Shown: positions 7,214 to 18,414, counted from the first letter of the stretch. The stretch is 64,000 nt of DNA from Pseudobdellovibrionaceae bacterium (GCA_019637915.1 JAHBUV010000001.1:1582565-1646564), one strand, 5' to 3'. Notes: generated by a model from the sequence alone, not told the origin. Made by a program: numbers and translations.

Positions 7214-10200
7214 ATGGCCGAACTATCCATCCGTCGCCCCGTTTTCATCACCTGCCTGTTCATCCTCATCCTGGCCGTGGGCTTTCTGAGCCTGAAGATC
7301 CTGCCGGTCGATCTTTTCCCGGACGTGACGTTCCCCATCGTCACGGTGTCGACGCCTTACCCGGGTTCGGGCCCCTCGGAGGTGGAAAACCTCGTCTCCA
7401 AAAAAATCGAGGACGAGCTCAGCTCCATCTCCGGCATCAAGGCCCTGCGTTCGGTGAGCCGCGAGGGCGTTTCCACCGTCATCGCGGAATTCAACTTGAG
7501 CGTGGACATCAAATACGCCGAGCAGCAGGTGCGCGACCGCGTGTCCGCGGTCCGCAACAAGCTCCCCGATGACATCGAAGAGCCCGTCATCCGCCGCGTC
7601 GACCCCGCCGACCAGCCGATCATGTTCATTTCGGTTTCAGGACGGCCCGACATGGGCGAAGCCGAACTCTTCGACCTGGCCGACCAAGTCATCAAACCCC
7701 GCCTGGAACAGGTCGAACAGGTCGGCCTCGTCGAGATCGTCGGTGGCCGCAAGCGGGAGATCCGCGTGGAGCTCGACCTCGAAAAACTCCGCGAATTCGA
7801 CATCTCCGCCTCGAACATCCGCCAGCGCCTGGCCACCACGGGCAAGAACGTTCCCGCCGGCAAGGTCGACAAGAAAGAGAAAACCAACGTCTTCCGCACC
7901 ATGGGGGAATTCCGCTCGGTGCAGGAGATCGAGCACGTGCCGATCAACTTCTTCAACAACGAAAACGCCGTCCGCATGGGGCAGGTCGCCCGCATCGTCG
8001 ACGGCCTGGAAGAGGAAAAAACCCGCACGTTCGTGAACGGCACCAAAGGGCTCCTGCTGCAGGTTTTCCGCCAGTCCGGCTCCAACACCGTGGCGGTGGT
8101 CGACGGCATCAAGAAAAAAGCCGTCCAGATCAACAAGGAGATCGAGGGGCAGGGCCACGTCGAGGTGATCCGCGACGGCGCCAAACCCATCCGCGCCAAC
8201 ATCGCCGACGTGAACGAGGCCATCATCATCGGCGTGATCCTCACCGTGATCGTGGTGTTTTTCTTCCTGGCGAGTTTCCGTTCGACCCTGATCACGAGTC
8301 TCGCCCTGCCGAACTCCCTGCTCGGCGCCTTCATCCTGATGGCCGCGGCCGGGTTCAGCATCAACATCATGACCCTGCTCGCCTTGTCCCTGGCCGTGGG
8401 TCTGCTGATCGACGACGCCATCGTGGTGCGGGAAAACATCTTCCGCCACATCGAGATGGGCAAGAGCCCCGCCGACGCCGCCCGCGACGGCACGAACGAG
8501 GTGATCCTCGCCGTCGTGGCGACCACCATGACCGTGATCGCCGTGTTCGGCCCGATCGGTTTCCTGCAAGGGGTGGTCGGCCAGTTCTTCAAGGAGTTCG
8601 GCCTGACGATCTGCTTCGCCATGCTCATCAGCCTGTTCGACGCCCTGACCATGGCGCCGATGCTGTCCGCCTATTTCGCCGGCGGCCACAATCACGAGAA
8701 GAAAAAAGGCCGCTTCGCCCTCGCGGTGGAGCGCATGCTGAAGGCCTTCGACCGTTTCCAGACCCGCCTGGAAAACCGTTACGTCGGCATCCTGCATTGG
8801 ACGATGCGCTGGCCGAAGACGGTGCTCGCCGGCTCCGTCGCCGTCTTCGTCCTGAGCCTGTTCGCCGCCGGCTTCGTGCCGAAGACTTTCCTGCCCCCGC
8901 AGGACAACGGCGAATTCATGGTGGCCATCGACCTGAAACCGGGCACCAGTCTGCAGGCCATGACCGAACTCTCCATCAAGATCCAGGACCTGATCCGCGC
9001 CAACCCCGAGGTGAAGGACACGATCCTCATCGTCGGCGACAAAGAGGGCGAGTCGAACACGGCCTCGTTCTTCATCACCCTGGTGGAATCCCATGAGCGC
9101 CAGGTCAATACGTCGCAACTCAAGGAGCGCGTGCGCGAGCAGCTGAAGCCTTTCGCCTACGCCAACCCCGTCGTCAAAGACTACGACGCCGTCGGTGGCG
9201 GCCAGCGCGCTTTCAACCTGAACATCATCGGCCAGGATCTGAAGCAGCTCGAAGAGGTCTCTCAAGGGGTCTTTGAAAAACTGAAAAACCATCCCGGCCT
9301 GAAAGACGTCGATCTCAGTTACCGCCCCGGAAAACCCGAAGTGCAGATCGACATCGATCCCGTCAAGGCCCAGCAGATCGGCGTGCTCACGGCCGCCGTC
9401 GGCGACGAGCTGCGCGCCCTGGTGGAAGGGGTGACCCCCGCCGTGTTCCGCGAACACGGCCGGGAGTACGACGTGCGCATCCGCCTTTCCGAAAGCCAGC
9501 GCGACATCGCCGAGCAGCTGCGCCAGCTCAAGATCCCCAACATGAACGGCCGCCTGACCAACATCACCAACGTCGCCGTCATCCGCACGACGACGGGCCC
9601 CACCAGCATCAACCGCGAGGACCGCCAGCGCTACATCGCCGTGCAGGCCGACATCGCCCCCGACGGTCCTGGCATGGGCGGCGTCATCAACGACATCCAT
9701 CAGATGTTCAAGGAAACCCCGCTGCCGAACGGCATGCGCTACCGCTTCGCCGGTCAGGCCGAGAACTTCGCCGAACTGCTGGTGAACATGGTGATCGCCA
9801 TGGGCTTGGGCGTGCTGTTCATTTACCTCGTGCTGGCGAGCTTGTACGAGTCCTTCATCATCCCCTTCGCGATCATGCTGGTGCTGCCCCTGGCCGCGTG
9901 CGGGGCCTTCTACGCCCTCCTGATCACACGTTCCTCCCTGGATCTGTTCTCGATGATCGGGGTGGTGATGCTGCTCGGGATCGCGACGAAGAACTCGATC
10001 ATCCTCGTCGATTACATCCATCAGCTCACCGAAAAGGGCGCCAATCTGCGGGACGCCATCTTCGAGGCCGGTCGCACCCGCCTGCGTCCGATCATGATGA
10101 CGAGCTTCGCCCTGATCGCGGGGATGCTGCCCGTCGCGATCGGCTTGAACGAAGCCTCGAAACAGCGCACCAGCATGGGGATCGCCATCATCGGCGGCCT

Positions 10201-10351
10201 GGTGAGCTCGACGCTGCTGACCCTCGTCGTGATCCCGGCCGCCTACGTGTACATCGAAAGGTTCCAGCACTGGCTGATGAAGTGGTTCTCCAAGATCGCC
10301 TCCGACCCGAAAAAAGCCCACAGCCCCGCTCCCCATCCGGAGCACAAATAA
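7214..10351 (+). CDS. RND family efflux transporter, HAE1 type inner-membrane subunit
   Basis: 1045 residues, the usual length for AcrB-like pumps. The N-terminal helix starts ELSIRRPVFITCLFILILA. Two repeats of six helices each flank large periplasmic loops. Helix 4 holds LSLAVGLLIDDAIVVREN, with the two proton-relay Asp residues, and GVVMLLGIATKNSIILVD is the matching block in the second half. The ATG at 7214 follows AGAGG and gives the classic N terminus; an in-frame ATG at 7154 has no such support. No membrane-fusion or TolC-like gene is adjacent, so partners must be encoded elsewhere. Substrates may be drugs, lipids or other hydrophobic compounds. Confidence 0.92.
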   Translation: MAELSIRRPVFITCLFILILAVGFLSLKILPVDLFPDVTFPIVTVSTPYPGSGPSEVENLVSKKIEDELSSISGIKALRSVSREGVSTVIAEFNLSVDIKYAEQQVRDRVSAVRNKLPDDIEEPVIRRVDPADQPIMFISVSGRPDMGEAELFDLADQVIKPRLEQVEQVGLVEIVGGRKREIRVELDLEKLREFDISASNIRQRLATTGKNVPAGKVDKKEKTNVFRTMGEFRSVQEIEHVPINFFNNENAVRMGQVARIVDGLEEEKTRTFVNGTKGLLLQVFRQSGSNTVAVVDGIKKKAVQINKEIEGQGHVEVIRDGAKPIRANIADVNEAIIIGVILTVIVVFFFLASFRSTLITSLALPNSLLGAFILMAAAGFSINIMTLLALSLAVGLLIDDAIVVRENIFRHIEMGKSPADAARDGTNEVILAVVATTMTVIAVFGPIGFLQGVVGQFFKEFGLTICFAMLISLFDALTMAPMLSAYFAGGHNHEKKKGRFALAVERMLKAFDRFQTRLENRYVGILHWTMRWPKTVLAGSVAVFVLSLFAAGFVPKTFLPPQDNGEFMVAIDLKPGTSLQAMTELSIKIQDLIRANPEVKDTILIVGDKEGESNTASFFITLVESHERQVNTSQLKERVREQLKPFAYANPVVKDYDAVGGGQRAFNLNIIGQDLKQLEEVSQGVFEKLKNHPGLKDVDLSYRPGKPEVQIDIDPVKAQQIGVLTAAVGDELRALVEGVTPAVFREHGREYDVRIRLSESQRDIAEQLRQLKIPNMNGRLTNITNVAVIRTTTGPTSINREDRQRYIAVQADIAPDGPGMGGVINDIHQMFKETPLPNGMRYRFAGQAENFAELLVNMVIAMGLGVLFIYLVLASLYESFIIPFAIMLVLPLAACGAFYALLITRSSLDLFSMIGVVMLLGIATKNSIILVDYIHQLTEKGANLRDAIFEAGRTRLRPIMMTSFALIAGMLPVAIGLNEASKQRTSMGIAIIGGLVSSTLLTLVVIPAAYVYIERFQHWLMKWFSKIASDPKKAHSPAPHPEHK

Positions 10352-10380
10352 AAAAAGCGGCCGGAAAGGCCGCTTTTTTT
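10351..10380. terminator. Bidirectional intrinsic terminator between the RND pump and oxidase operons
   Basis: GCGGCC-GGAAA-GGCCGC (10357-10373) is flanked by A6 on the left and T7 on the right, so it can stop transcription in both directions: the pump gene from the left and the ctaF end of the oxidase operon from the right. Confidence 0.9.
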
Positions 10381-10431
10381 ATTTTCTCGCGCGATGAGAG
10401 GCCGCTTCAGACGCCCTCTTCGCGCGCCGGT

Positions 10432-10451
10432 GCGGGGTCATAGAACCCCGC
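10432..10451. other. Hairpin downstream of the oxidase operon
   Basis: GCGGGGT-CATAGA-ACCCCGC forms a 7-bp GC-rich stem ten bases beyond the ctaF stop, with no T-run on either side. It may protect the 3' end of the oxidase mRNA from exonucleases before the real terminator at 10351-10380. Confidence 0.45.
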
Positions 10452-10461
10452 CCGCGGAGCC

Positions 10462-10779
10462 TTAGATCGTGCCCAGCACGGGAACGCGGGTCCAGATGTC
10501 GAGGGCCGAGAAGGCCATCAGCACCGCCAGGAAGAAGAAGCCAAGACCGAAAATGATCCGGTTCATGGTGGAATCGTACTTCAACCCCATGAAAAACATC
10601 ATCACGATGGCCGCTTTCACGCCGGCGATCAAAAAGGCGATCGGCGCGGCGAAAGCCCCCAGGTGGTGGTGGTTCCAGAAGGCGATCATGGTCAGGAAGG
10701 TCAGCGCGAACAAAGCCGCCCCGGACTTCAGAAGGATCTTGTAATCGACAATATGGTGAACATCTTTGGGTTCGTTCAT
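10462..10779 (-). CDS. ctaF: Cytochrome c oxidase subunit IV (prokaryotic small membrane subunit)
   Basis: 105 residues with three hydrophobic helices (about 15-35, 42-64 and 75-95), the plan of the CyoD/CtaF subunit IV family. The pattern LIAGVKAAIVMMFFMGLKYD is typical. It is the last gene of the caa3 operon, 13 bases after ctaE. It is an accessory subunit thought to help assembly and stability of the CuB centre rather than catalysis. Confidence 0.88.
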   Translation of the reverse strand: MNEPKDVHHIVDYKILLKSGAALFALTFLTMIAFWNHHHLGAFAAPIAFLIAGVKAAIVMMFFMGLKYDSTMNRIIFGLGFFFLAVLMAFSALDIWTRVPVLGTI

Positions 10780-10792
10780 TCGTGAATCCTCC

Positions 10793-11441
10793 CTAGCCGA
10801 CCAGATAAAGAAGTGGGAACAAGAAAATCCAGATCAAATCGATGATGTGCCAGAAAATCCCCACGCCCTCGACCGGGGTGTAGTAGTGGGAATGGAAATC
10901 GCCGCGCATGGTGCGGAAGAGCACCCAGGCGATCAGCGCCATCCCGATCAGCACGTGCAGACCGTGCATGCCGGACATCAGGTAATAAAAGCCGAAATAC
11001 ATGCCGAGATTGGCGTGCTCGGCCCCCACTTTCGCCACATCCAGGTATTTCCCGGGATACAGGCCGAGATGGAACTTGTGGGTGTATTCGAAGTACTTCA
11101 CCACCATGAAGATCGCGCCGCACAAGATGGTGAGCGCCAGGCTCAGAACGGCTTTTTTATTGTGGCCTTTCTGAATCTGATGAATCCCCAGGGCCATGGT
11201 GAAGGACGAGAAGATCAGCACCAGGGTGTTGCCGAAGCCCATGCGCCAATCCAGGGATTTCGCGCCCTCCGCGAACATGCCGGGATAGATGTGGTGGAAA
11301 ATGAAGTAGGCGACGAACAAGCCGCCGAACATCAGGATTTCCGTCACCATGAAGAGCCAGATCCCCTGCTTCGACGTCAGGAATTCATGATCGGCGCTCT
11401 TGAAGTGGTGAGCGAAGTGGTGCTCGTGGCTTGCGTGCGAT

Positions 11442-11455
<14 letters not shown>
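10793..11455 (-). CDS. ctaE: Cytochrome c oxidase subunit III
   Basis: 220 residues with the usual helix pattern of COX3. Blocks [35 protein letters not shown] and [11 protein letters not shown]...[22 protein letters not shown] are diagnostic. It supports stability of subunit I and oxygen access. The start overlaps the end of ctaD by 14 bases, so it is translated with it. Confidence 0.95.
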
Positions 11456-13040
<1,585 letters not shown>

Positions 13041-13051
13041 GGCTCAGCTCC

Positions 13052-14008
13052 TTATTTCAAACCTTTGAGGTACTCGATCAAGGCCGCCATTTCCACTTCG
13101 GACAACTGACCTTGGAAGGAGGGCATCACGTTCGAGGGGAATCCTTTGACGATTTTCGCGTTGGGATTCAGCACCGATTCACGGATGTAATTCTCGTCGA
13201 ACATGACTTTTTCACCGCTGGAGGTTTCCTCCTCGTGGCCGAATCTCTGCCACAAGGAGGGACCGACCTTCACGACGGCGTCGGACACCGAGTGGCAGGA
13301 GGCGCACGCCTTCACCTGGAACACTTTCGCGCCCCGTTCGGCCAGGGGCAGAAGACCGACTTTGGATTCCTCTTCCAGCCAGCGGTCATAATCCTCGCGG
13401 CTGACGATCTTCATCGTGCCGATCATGCCGGAGTGCTGGGTTCCGCAGTATTCCGTGCAGAAGATGTGGAACTCGCCGAGTTTGTTGGCCTTGAACCACA
13501 GGGCCGTGTAACGGCCCGGGACGACGTCCTGCTTGATGCGGAAGCTGGGGACGTAGAACGAGTGGATGACGTCGTTCGAGCTCATGATCAGCTTCACGTC
13601 GGTGTCGATCGGGGCCACGACGAGGTTGGACGCCTTCACGCCGCTCTTGTACTGCGTTTCCCAGGCCCATTGCTTGCCGACGACGTGGATTTCCAAAGCG
13701 TCTTTCGGCATGTCGCGCATCTGGTGGTACACGTACCAACCCCACACGAAAACGCCCAGGAAGATCACCAGGGGGATGAACGACCACAGGAACTCCAAAG
13801 CCGTGCTATGGCTGATGTACGGAGTCTTGTCGTTGTCGGTCTTGCGCTTGTACTTCCAAGCGAAGAAGATCATGCCGCCGATCAGAATCGCACTCGCGAT
13901 GAAACTCACGATCAGCAAAAAGCTGTACAGATTGCTGACCTGAGAGGCGACCTCGGTCCCTCTTGTCGGCATGAGTGATTGCGCTCGAGCCACATTCATC
14001 CACATCAT
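13052..14008 (-). CDS. ctaC: Cytochrome c oxidase subunit II fused to a cytochrome c domain (caa3 type)
   Basis: 318 residues: two N-terminal helices, then the CuA cupredoxin domain with FCTEYCGTQHSGMIG giving the two Cys, His and Met ligands. A C-terminal cytochrome c domain has the heme-binding CASCH and a distal Met in NVMPSFQGQL. The fused cytochrome is what makes this a caa3 oxidase, taking electrons from a periplasmic or membrane cytochrome. It is 11 bases before ctaD and 12 bases after the SCO gene, in one operon. Confidence 0.96.
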   Translation of the reverse strand: MMWMNVARAQSLMPTRGTEVASQVSNLYSFLLIVSFIASAILIGGMIFFAWKYKRKTDNDKTPYISHSTALEFLWSFIPLVIFLGVFVWGWYVYHQMRDMPKDALEIHVVGKQWAWETQYKSGVKASNLVVAPIDTDVKLIMSSNDVIHSFYVPSFRIKQDVVPGRYTALWFKANKLGEFHIFCTEYCGTQHSGMIGTMKIVSREDYDRWLEEESKVGLLPLAERGAKVFQVKACASCHSVSDAVVKVGPSLWQRFGHEEETSSGEKVMFDENYIRESVLNPNAKIVKGFPSNVMPSFQGQLSEVEMAALIEYLKGLK

Positions 14009-14020
14009 TTCACGAACTCC

Positions 14021-14881
14021 TCACACCTTTCCGCGGGCGCGGGCCCGCCAGAAGAAAGGCAACAACCAAATCGCCAGAACCAGCACCATCAACGCCCCGC
14101 CCAGCTTCATGATATTGAAGGCATAGATGGTGTAAGCGCTTTGGTGCGGATTGTATTGAAAACAATAAAGAACCAACTGATCGATGATGCCGCCGACCTT
14201 GCCCTCGCCCGCTTCGACCAGGGCGAGTCGGATGTTCTTCGGCTCGAACTGGATGCCCGGCAGATAGCGGGAGACCTCGCCCCGGGGCGTGGTGACGATG
14301 GCGGCCGAAGCGTGGGCCCACTCTTTTTCGTCCTCGTTCCAGCGGTATTTGAAACCGACGGAGTCCGTCAGTTTTTTGATCGACTCTTCCGAGCCCGTCA
14401 GGAAATGCCAGCCGTCCTCGGTGCCGGGGCGCCCGTACAGCTTCATGTAAGTGGCTTTTTTCTTCTCGGCGAGATCCGGGGTCTCTTTGGGGTCGAAGGA
14501 CACGGCGATCACCTTGAACTTCGAACCCACCGACCAGTCCATGCCCTTCAGGCCCTCGGTGAAACCGTTCAGGTGGAAATTGCACAGCCCCGGACAGGAG
14601 TAATAGACGGGACTGATCACAACGGGCGTTTTGCCGTCGTAGAAACTGCCGAGGGTGACCTCTTGGCCCCGCTCATCGCGGAAAACCAGGGACAGATCGA
14701 GCGGCTGACCGAGTTTTTCCTCGATCCCGACGCCCTCGAGCTCTTTCGGGCGTTCCGTCGCGACCATCGGCGCCGGCTGACCGGTCATCCCCCCGGGCGT
14801 CGAGCGTTGAGCCAAAACCGGCCCCGCCCCCAGCGCGAGGGAAAAACCCAAACAACCTGCGATCCAACGGAAACTCGTCAT
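14021..14881 (-). CDS. SCO1/SenC family copper chaperone
   Basis: 286 residues with an N-terminal signal sequence and a thioredoxin-like fold. The copper-binding YYSCPGLCNFH supplies Cys96 and Cys100, and a His (in EWAHASAAIV, about 191) completes the site. A C-terminal hydrophobic helix (LGGALMVLVLAIWLLPFFW) likely anchors it in the membrane, an extra compared with the shortest SCO proteins. It delivers copper to the CuA site of subunit II, encoded just downstream. Confidence 0.92.
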   Translation of the reverse strand: MTSFRWIAGCLGFSLALGAGPVLAQRSTPGGMTGQPAPMVATERPKELEGVGIEEKLGQPLDLSLVFRDERGQEVTLGSFYDGKTPVVISPVYYSCPGLCNFHLNGFTEGLKGMDWSVGSKFKVIAVSFDPKETPDLAEKKKATYMKLYGRPGTEDGWHFLTGSEESIKKLTDSVGFKYRWNEDEKEWAHASAAIVTTPRGEVSRYLPGIQFEPKNIRLALVEAGEGKVGGIIDQLVLYCFQYNPHQSAYTIYAFNIMKLGGALMVLVLAIWLLPFFWRARARGKV

Positions 14882-14891
14882 TCCCTACAAC

Positions 14892-15425
14892 TCACTTCGC
14901 GGTTTTTGCGAATTCAGCCACTTTGGCCGGATCGTCCGAGCCCTTGTTCTCCGTGATGGATTCGATGAATTGCGCCAAAGCCCAGCGGTCCGCCGGCTTG
15001 AAGTGCGCGTACGAAGCCATCGACGTTCCCGGGATCCCTTCGGACAAGACTTTATAATGAGAGACCAGGCCCGAACCGTGGGTCCACTTGCCCTCAACCA
15101 GGTTGCGCGGCTTCGGGTTCAGACCGGCGCCCGCGGGGCCATCGCCTTTGCCTTCGTTGCCGTGGCACATGGCGCAGTTGATCTGGAAGAGCTTCTTCCC
15201 GTAGGCCGCGACCTCGTCGTTCGGCACCCAGGGTTCAGCCACTTTTTGGATATCGAATTGCTCGACAGCCGGGCCTTGCTGGTCATGAGGGTCGACCACT
15301 TTTTCATCGAGATTCACGCCGGGATGGATCGCCACCAGGTAGAACATGAAGGCGAAAACAAAAGTCATGGAGAAAATAAAGGCGTAGAACCCGCCGCGAT
15401 TGAACTGATCTTGGTTCTCAGACAT
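14892..15425 (-). CDS. Membrane-anchored monoheme cytochrome c, ActE-like
   Basis: 177 residues. One N-terminal helix (about 15-35) is followed by a cytochrome c domain with CAMCHG and the block GKGDGPAGAGLNPKPRNL, with a distal Met in GTSMASY. The pattern resembles ActE of alternative complex III, which passes electrons to caa3 oxidases, and the gene heads the oxidase operon. No other act genes are seen on the side shown, so the ActE link is inference. ATG 15425 was chosen; an in-frame ATG at 15440 would also be possible. Heme attachment places the domain in the periplasm. Confidence 0.85.
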   Translation of the reverse strand: MSENQDQFNRGGFYAFIFSMTFVFAFMFYLVAIHPGVNLDEKVVDPHDQQGPAVEQFDIQKVAEPWVPNDEVAAYGKKLFQINCAMCHGNEGKGDGPAGAGLNPKPRNLVEGKWTHGSGLVSHYKVLSEGIPGTSMASYAHFKPADRWALAQFIESITENKGSDDPAKVAEFAKTAK

Positions 15426-15538
15426 AAAAAGGCACTCCACTCCATCTGTGCGTGACGAACGAGATGGCTCATACTGAAAGCTTATTGATCACCCTGAAAC
15501 CTAACGGAAAATAATTCGACGGGCAATCGAAGCTCCTC

Positions 15539-15590
15539 ATTTTCTAAGGCTTTAGTGCGGAGTGCCACCCCGCCAAGGCGCCTAGAAAAT
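15539..15590. repeat. Long imperfect stem-loop upstream of the oxidase operon
   Basis: ATTTTCTAAGGC (15539-15550) pairs with GCCTAGAAAAT (15580-15590) with one bulge. The interior holds GCGGAGTG/CACCCCGC, a second stem with one mismatch. The result is a cruciform-like element in the gap between the hydrolase gene and the cytochrome gene. On the plus strand a T6 run follows a few bases later (15595-15601), but no plus-strand gene ends here. It could be a repeat-family element or a boundary structure. Confidence 0.5.
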
Positions 15591-15612
15591 CAGCATTTTT
15601 TGTGGTTCCCGC

Positions 15613-16428
15613 TCATCGGGTCATGAGGAATTGTCTGGTGACAGCGACAAAGCTTTCGGGATTTTCGATGTTCGGGCAATGTCCCTGGCCCGCCAGCATC
15701 TCGAACCGGCCTTGCGGAATCAATGACGCCAATTCACGGGAGTCCTCCACCGGCAGCAGTTGATCATGCTCGCCGTGCAGAACCAGCACGGGGGAAGTGA
15801 TCTTCGCCATCTCCGCGCGCGCGTCCAGACCGTCCAAGGCCCGCAAAACCCAATGTCCCACCGCCTTCACCGCCCGCTGGGCGTCTTCGACGACGAATTT
15901 CTGGAAAAAATCGGAGGCAGGATCGTGGCCATGGATGGTGGCGCCCAGAACCGCCGCCGTCATGCCCCGGTCGGACTTCATCCTTTCAAAGGCCCCGATC
16001 ATCGAATCATCGAAGCGCACGCCCCGCGCGCCCACCGGGTCCACCAGGACGGCCCGGTCAAACAAGGACGGCTCCATCGCCATCATCAGGGCCGCGATCA
16101 ACCCTCCCGTGGAATGACCCACCAGATGGAAACGCCCGCGGTTCAGGTGCCGAACGAGCTGAATGAAGTCGCGCGCGAACAGGTGCATATCCACGTCCGC
16201 CGCCGAGCGTGGGTCCGAACTGCCCCCGCAACCGCGGAACTCCCCGTACACCAAGGCCCCGGGGTCCGTGCCCCGGGAGGACGCCGCCCAAAAGGGCTCG
16301 GCCGGCTTCCACCAGGCGTTGGAGGCCAGATTGCCATGGATAAAAAGGATGTTTTCGGGAACAAGGCCGTCGCGCACCTCATAATGGAGGCGCGCCCCGC
16401 TGCCGTCATTCAATTCCAAGAGGGCCAT
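15613..16428 (-). CDS. Alpha/beta hydrolase
   Basis: 271 residues with the canonical fold: ILFIHGNLASNAWW (oxyanion HGN), nucleophile elbow LVGHSTGG (Ser about 108), acid in VLVLHGEHDQLLP and a late His in GQGHCPNIENP. The start at 16428 has AAGGAGG upstream, which rules out a 50-residue N-terminal extension of the open frame. It follows a second hydrolase (26 bases) and a FabG-like gene on the same strand, so the three probably form one operon. The substrate (an ester, thioester or lactone) is unknown. Confidence 0.87.
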   Translation of the reverse strand: MALLELNDGSGARLHYEVRDGLVPENILFIHGNLASNAWWKPAEPFWAASSRGTDPGALVYGEFRGCGGSSDPRSAADVDMHLFARDFIQLVRHLNRGRFHLVGHSTGGLIAALMMAMEPSLFDRAVLVDPVGARGVRFDDSMIGAFERMKSDRGMTAAVLGATIHGHDPASDFFQKFVVEDAQRAVKAVGHWVLRALDGLDARAEMAKITSPVLVLHGEHDQLLPVEDSRELASLIPQGRFEMLAGQGHCPNIENPESFVAVTRQFLMTR

Positions 16429-16454
16429 CGTGGCCTCCTTCCCTTGAGGGGAAA

Positions 16455-17471
16455 TCAGTCGTCGAGGCGGATGACTTCGTTGCCGCTGCGGACGGTTCCC
16501 GTGGACACGGGCCAGGCATCGAAAACGCGGCCCTGACGCAGGAGCGGATTGCCCTTCAGGATCTGCCAGGTCCAAGCGGCGGCGAAGTCCGGCACGAACT
16601 CGGTCATCTTATGTTCCACTTGATAAACCCGGAGGCGGCTCATGCGCGTCCCGGGAAGCAGGCGTTTCCAGAAGGTCTCGTAGAGGTCCGCCGGAATGTA
16701 CTGGTCCAGCATCGGTTGCATCACGTGCACGGTGCCCGGAGGCAAGCGGTTCGCGAAATCCACGGGACGGAATTTGCGGATGCCGCGGACGAGGTTGTAA
16801 ATGGCTTCGAGCTTGTAGGGATTCTCGAGCACGATGGGTTCCGCCGTCGGATAGGACGAATAAACCGTCTGGCGCAGGAAGAAATCATACAGCTCGTCAT
16901 CCGTCGCCGGATTGCTCGGGAACAGGCGGCGGGTCATCCAGATCTGTTGCTGGATCATCTTGTCCTGGCTCGACAGGGGCTGGGTGTACGGCGCGATCAG
17001 GATGAGATTCCTGATCTCCCGCGGGAACGTCAGGGCATAAGCCACCGCGATTCCTCCGCCATAGGACAGACCCGCCAGATTGTAAGGCGGGCGGATCCCG
17101 GTGGCTTTCAGCAGATTCTTCAGGTCGGCCACCTGCTGATCATAAGGATAAGGGGCGAGTGAAGGCGCGTATTTCAGCAAAGTCGCGCCCATGCCGTTGA
17201 AGTCAAAACGCAGGACCCCGATGCCCCGACGGGTCAGGGCGCTGGCGTAGCTTTCAAACTGGCGCAGGCTGTAGGTCAGGCCGTTCAGCAGGATGACCGT
17301 GGGTTTGCCGGCCTGCGGGCGCACGTACTCGATATAGAGTTCGCGATCCGCGCGGACTTGAACGAAGCCGCGAAAAGTCGGCATGTCGGGATGAAAGCGC
17401 GGAGCCGCCCAAGCGGAGCCCGTCCCGAGCAGCAAAACCAAGGCGAAGAACCAAATTCCGATCGCTTTCAT
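16455..17471 (-). CDS. Secreted alpha/beta hydrolase
   Basis: 338 residues beginning with a signal peptide (MKAIGIWFFALVLLLG... ending SAWA). The hydrolase core shows TVILLNGLTYS, LRFDFNGMGAT, nucleophile LAGLSYGGG, and a late His in YQVEHKMTEF. The ATG at 17471 was chosen because AGGG lies nine bases upstream and the signal peptide then begins cleanly. It is placed between the FabG-like gene and the cytosolic hydrolase gene, probably in one operon. Export suggests it acts on an envelope or external ester, unlike its neighbour. Confidence 0.82.
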   Translation of the reverse strand: MKAIGIWFFALVLLLGTGSAWAAPRFHPDMPTFRGFVQVRADRELYIEYVRPQAGKPTVILLNGLTYSLRQFESYASALTRRGIGVLRFDFNGMGATLLKYAPSLAPYPYDQQVADLKNLLKATGIRPPYNLAGLSYGGGIAVAYALTFPREIRNLILIAPYTQPLSSQDKMIQQQIWMTRRLFPSNPATDDELYDFFLRQTVYSSYPTAEPIVLENPYKLEAIYNLVRGIRKFRPVDFANRLPPGTVHVMQPMLDQYIPADLYETFWKRLLPGTRMSRLRVYQVEHKMTEFVPDFAAAWTWQILKGNPLLRQGRVFDAWPVSTGTVRSGNEVIRLDD

Positions 17472-17496
17472 GACCACCCTCATGCAAAGACAAAAT

Positions 17497-18246
17497 TTAA
17501 ACGACGAGACCGCCGTCAACGCTTAGGACCGTGGAATTGACATAGGAAGCTTGATCCGTCGACAAAAACATCACGGCATTGGCGATATCTTCAGTCTCAC
17601 CCAGGCGCGCCAGGGGCACTTTGGCCGCCATTTGCTCCAGAACCTCTTTCGGCATGGCCTCGGTCATGGGAGTGCGGATGAAACCGGGGGCGATGGCGTT
17701 GACCGTGAAACCTTTACGCCCCAGCTCGCGACCCCAGGTCTTGGTCATGCCGATCACGCCGGCTTTCGCGGCGACGTAATTGGTCTGGCCGAAATTGCCG
17801 TACAAGGCCACCACGGACGAGATGTTGATGATGCGTTTGTTCGGGGAGGAGGGGTTGAACTTTTCCAACAGGGTTTTCGTGACGTTGAAGAGCCCCGTCA
17901 GGTTCACGGAGATCACGGCATCCCAATCTTCGGGGGTCATCTTGGCGAAGGACTTGTCGCGGGTGATGCCGGCGTTGTTCACCAGCACGTCCACCGCCCA
18001 GGGCAAAGAGGCGGCGGCCTGGGTCACGGAGGCGCGATTGCTGACGTCCACAGCCACGGTGTGCAGCTGGGAGGCGAACTGGCCGAGCTCCGTTTTGGCT
18101 TTGTTCAGGGCGTCCTCGGAATAGTCCCAGATGGACACTTTGGCGCCGGCGGCCAGGAAAAGAGAAGAAATACGGAAACCGATGCCCGAGGCACCGCCCG
18201 TCACGACAACACTTTTGTTTTGAAAATCAAACTTGATATTTTGCAT
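17497..18246 (-). CDS. Short-chain dehydrogenase, FabG-like 3-oxoacyl reductase
   Basis: 249 residues. NAD(P)-binding TGGASGIG (16-23), NNAG (90-93) and the catalytic Ser143/144, Tyr157, Lys161 (NISSVVALYGNFGQTNYVAAK) are all present, and the C terminus ends SVDGGLVV as in FabG proteins. It likely reduces a 3-oxoacyl thioester. The start at 18246 gives a normal FabG N terminus; the long open frame upstream runs antisense to the KAS III-like gene. It diverges from the KAS III-like and acyl-ligase genes, which suggests a shared acyl-chain pathway. Confidence 0.88.
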   Translation of the reverse strand: MQNIKFDFQNKSVVVTGGASGIGFRISSLFLAAGAKVSIWDYSEDALNKAKTELGQFASQLHTVAVDVSNRASVTQAAASLPWAVDVLVNNAGITRDKSFAKMTPEDWDAVISVNLTGLFNVTKTLLEKFNPSSPNKRIINISSVVALYGNFGQTNYVAAKAGVIGMTKTWGRELGRKGFTVNAIAPGFIRTPMTEAMPKEVLEQMAAKVPLARLGETEDIANAVMFLSTDQASYVNSTVLSVDGGLVV

Positions 18247-18414
18247 TTTTAACGCGGTACCATGGTTTCCTCGGGGCGGGTCAATCAATGGCTGGCTTTG
18301 GCATGCAGCATTCACTTCTTTTCCCTCGGAAAACAGAGTATCAACTCTAATATTTTTATCCTTGCAAAGGCCGGCGGGCGGCTTGTATTGCTCGCCAACG
18401 CAGGAGGAAAAACC

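Noticed and set aside
7637-10345. 902-residue open frame antisense to the RND pump
   Set aside because: Same reason: it shadows a strong coding frame and contains no family pattern.
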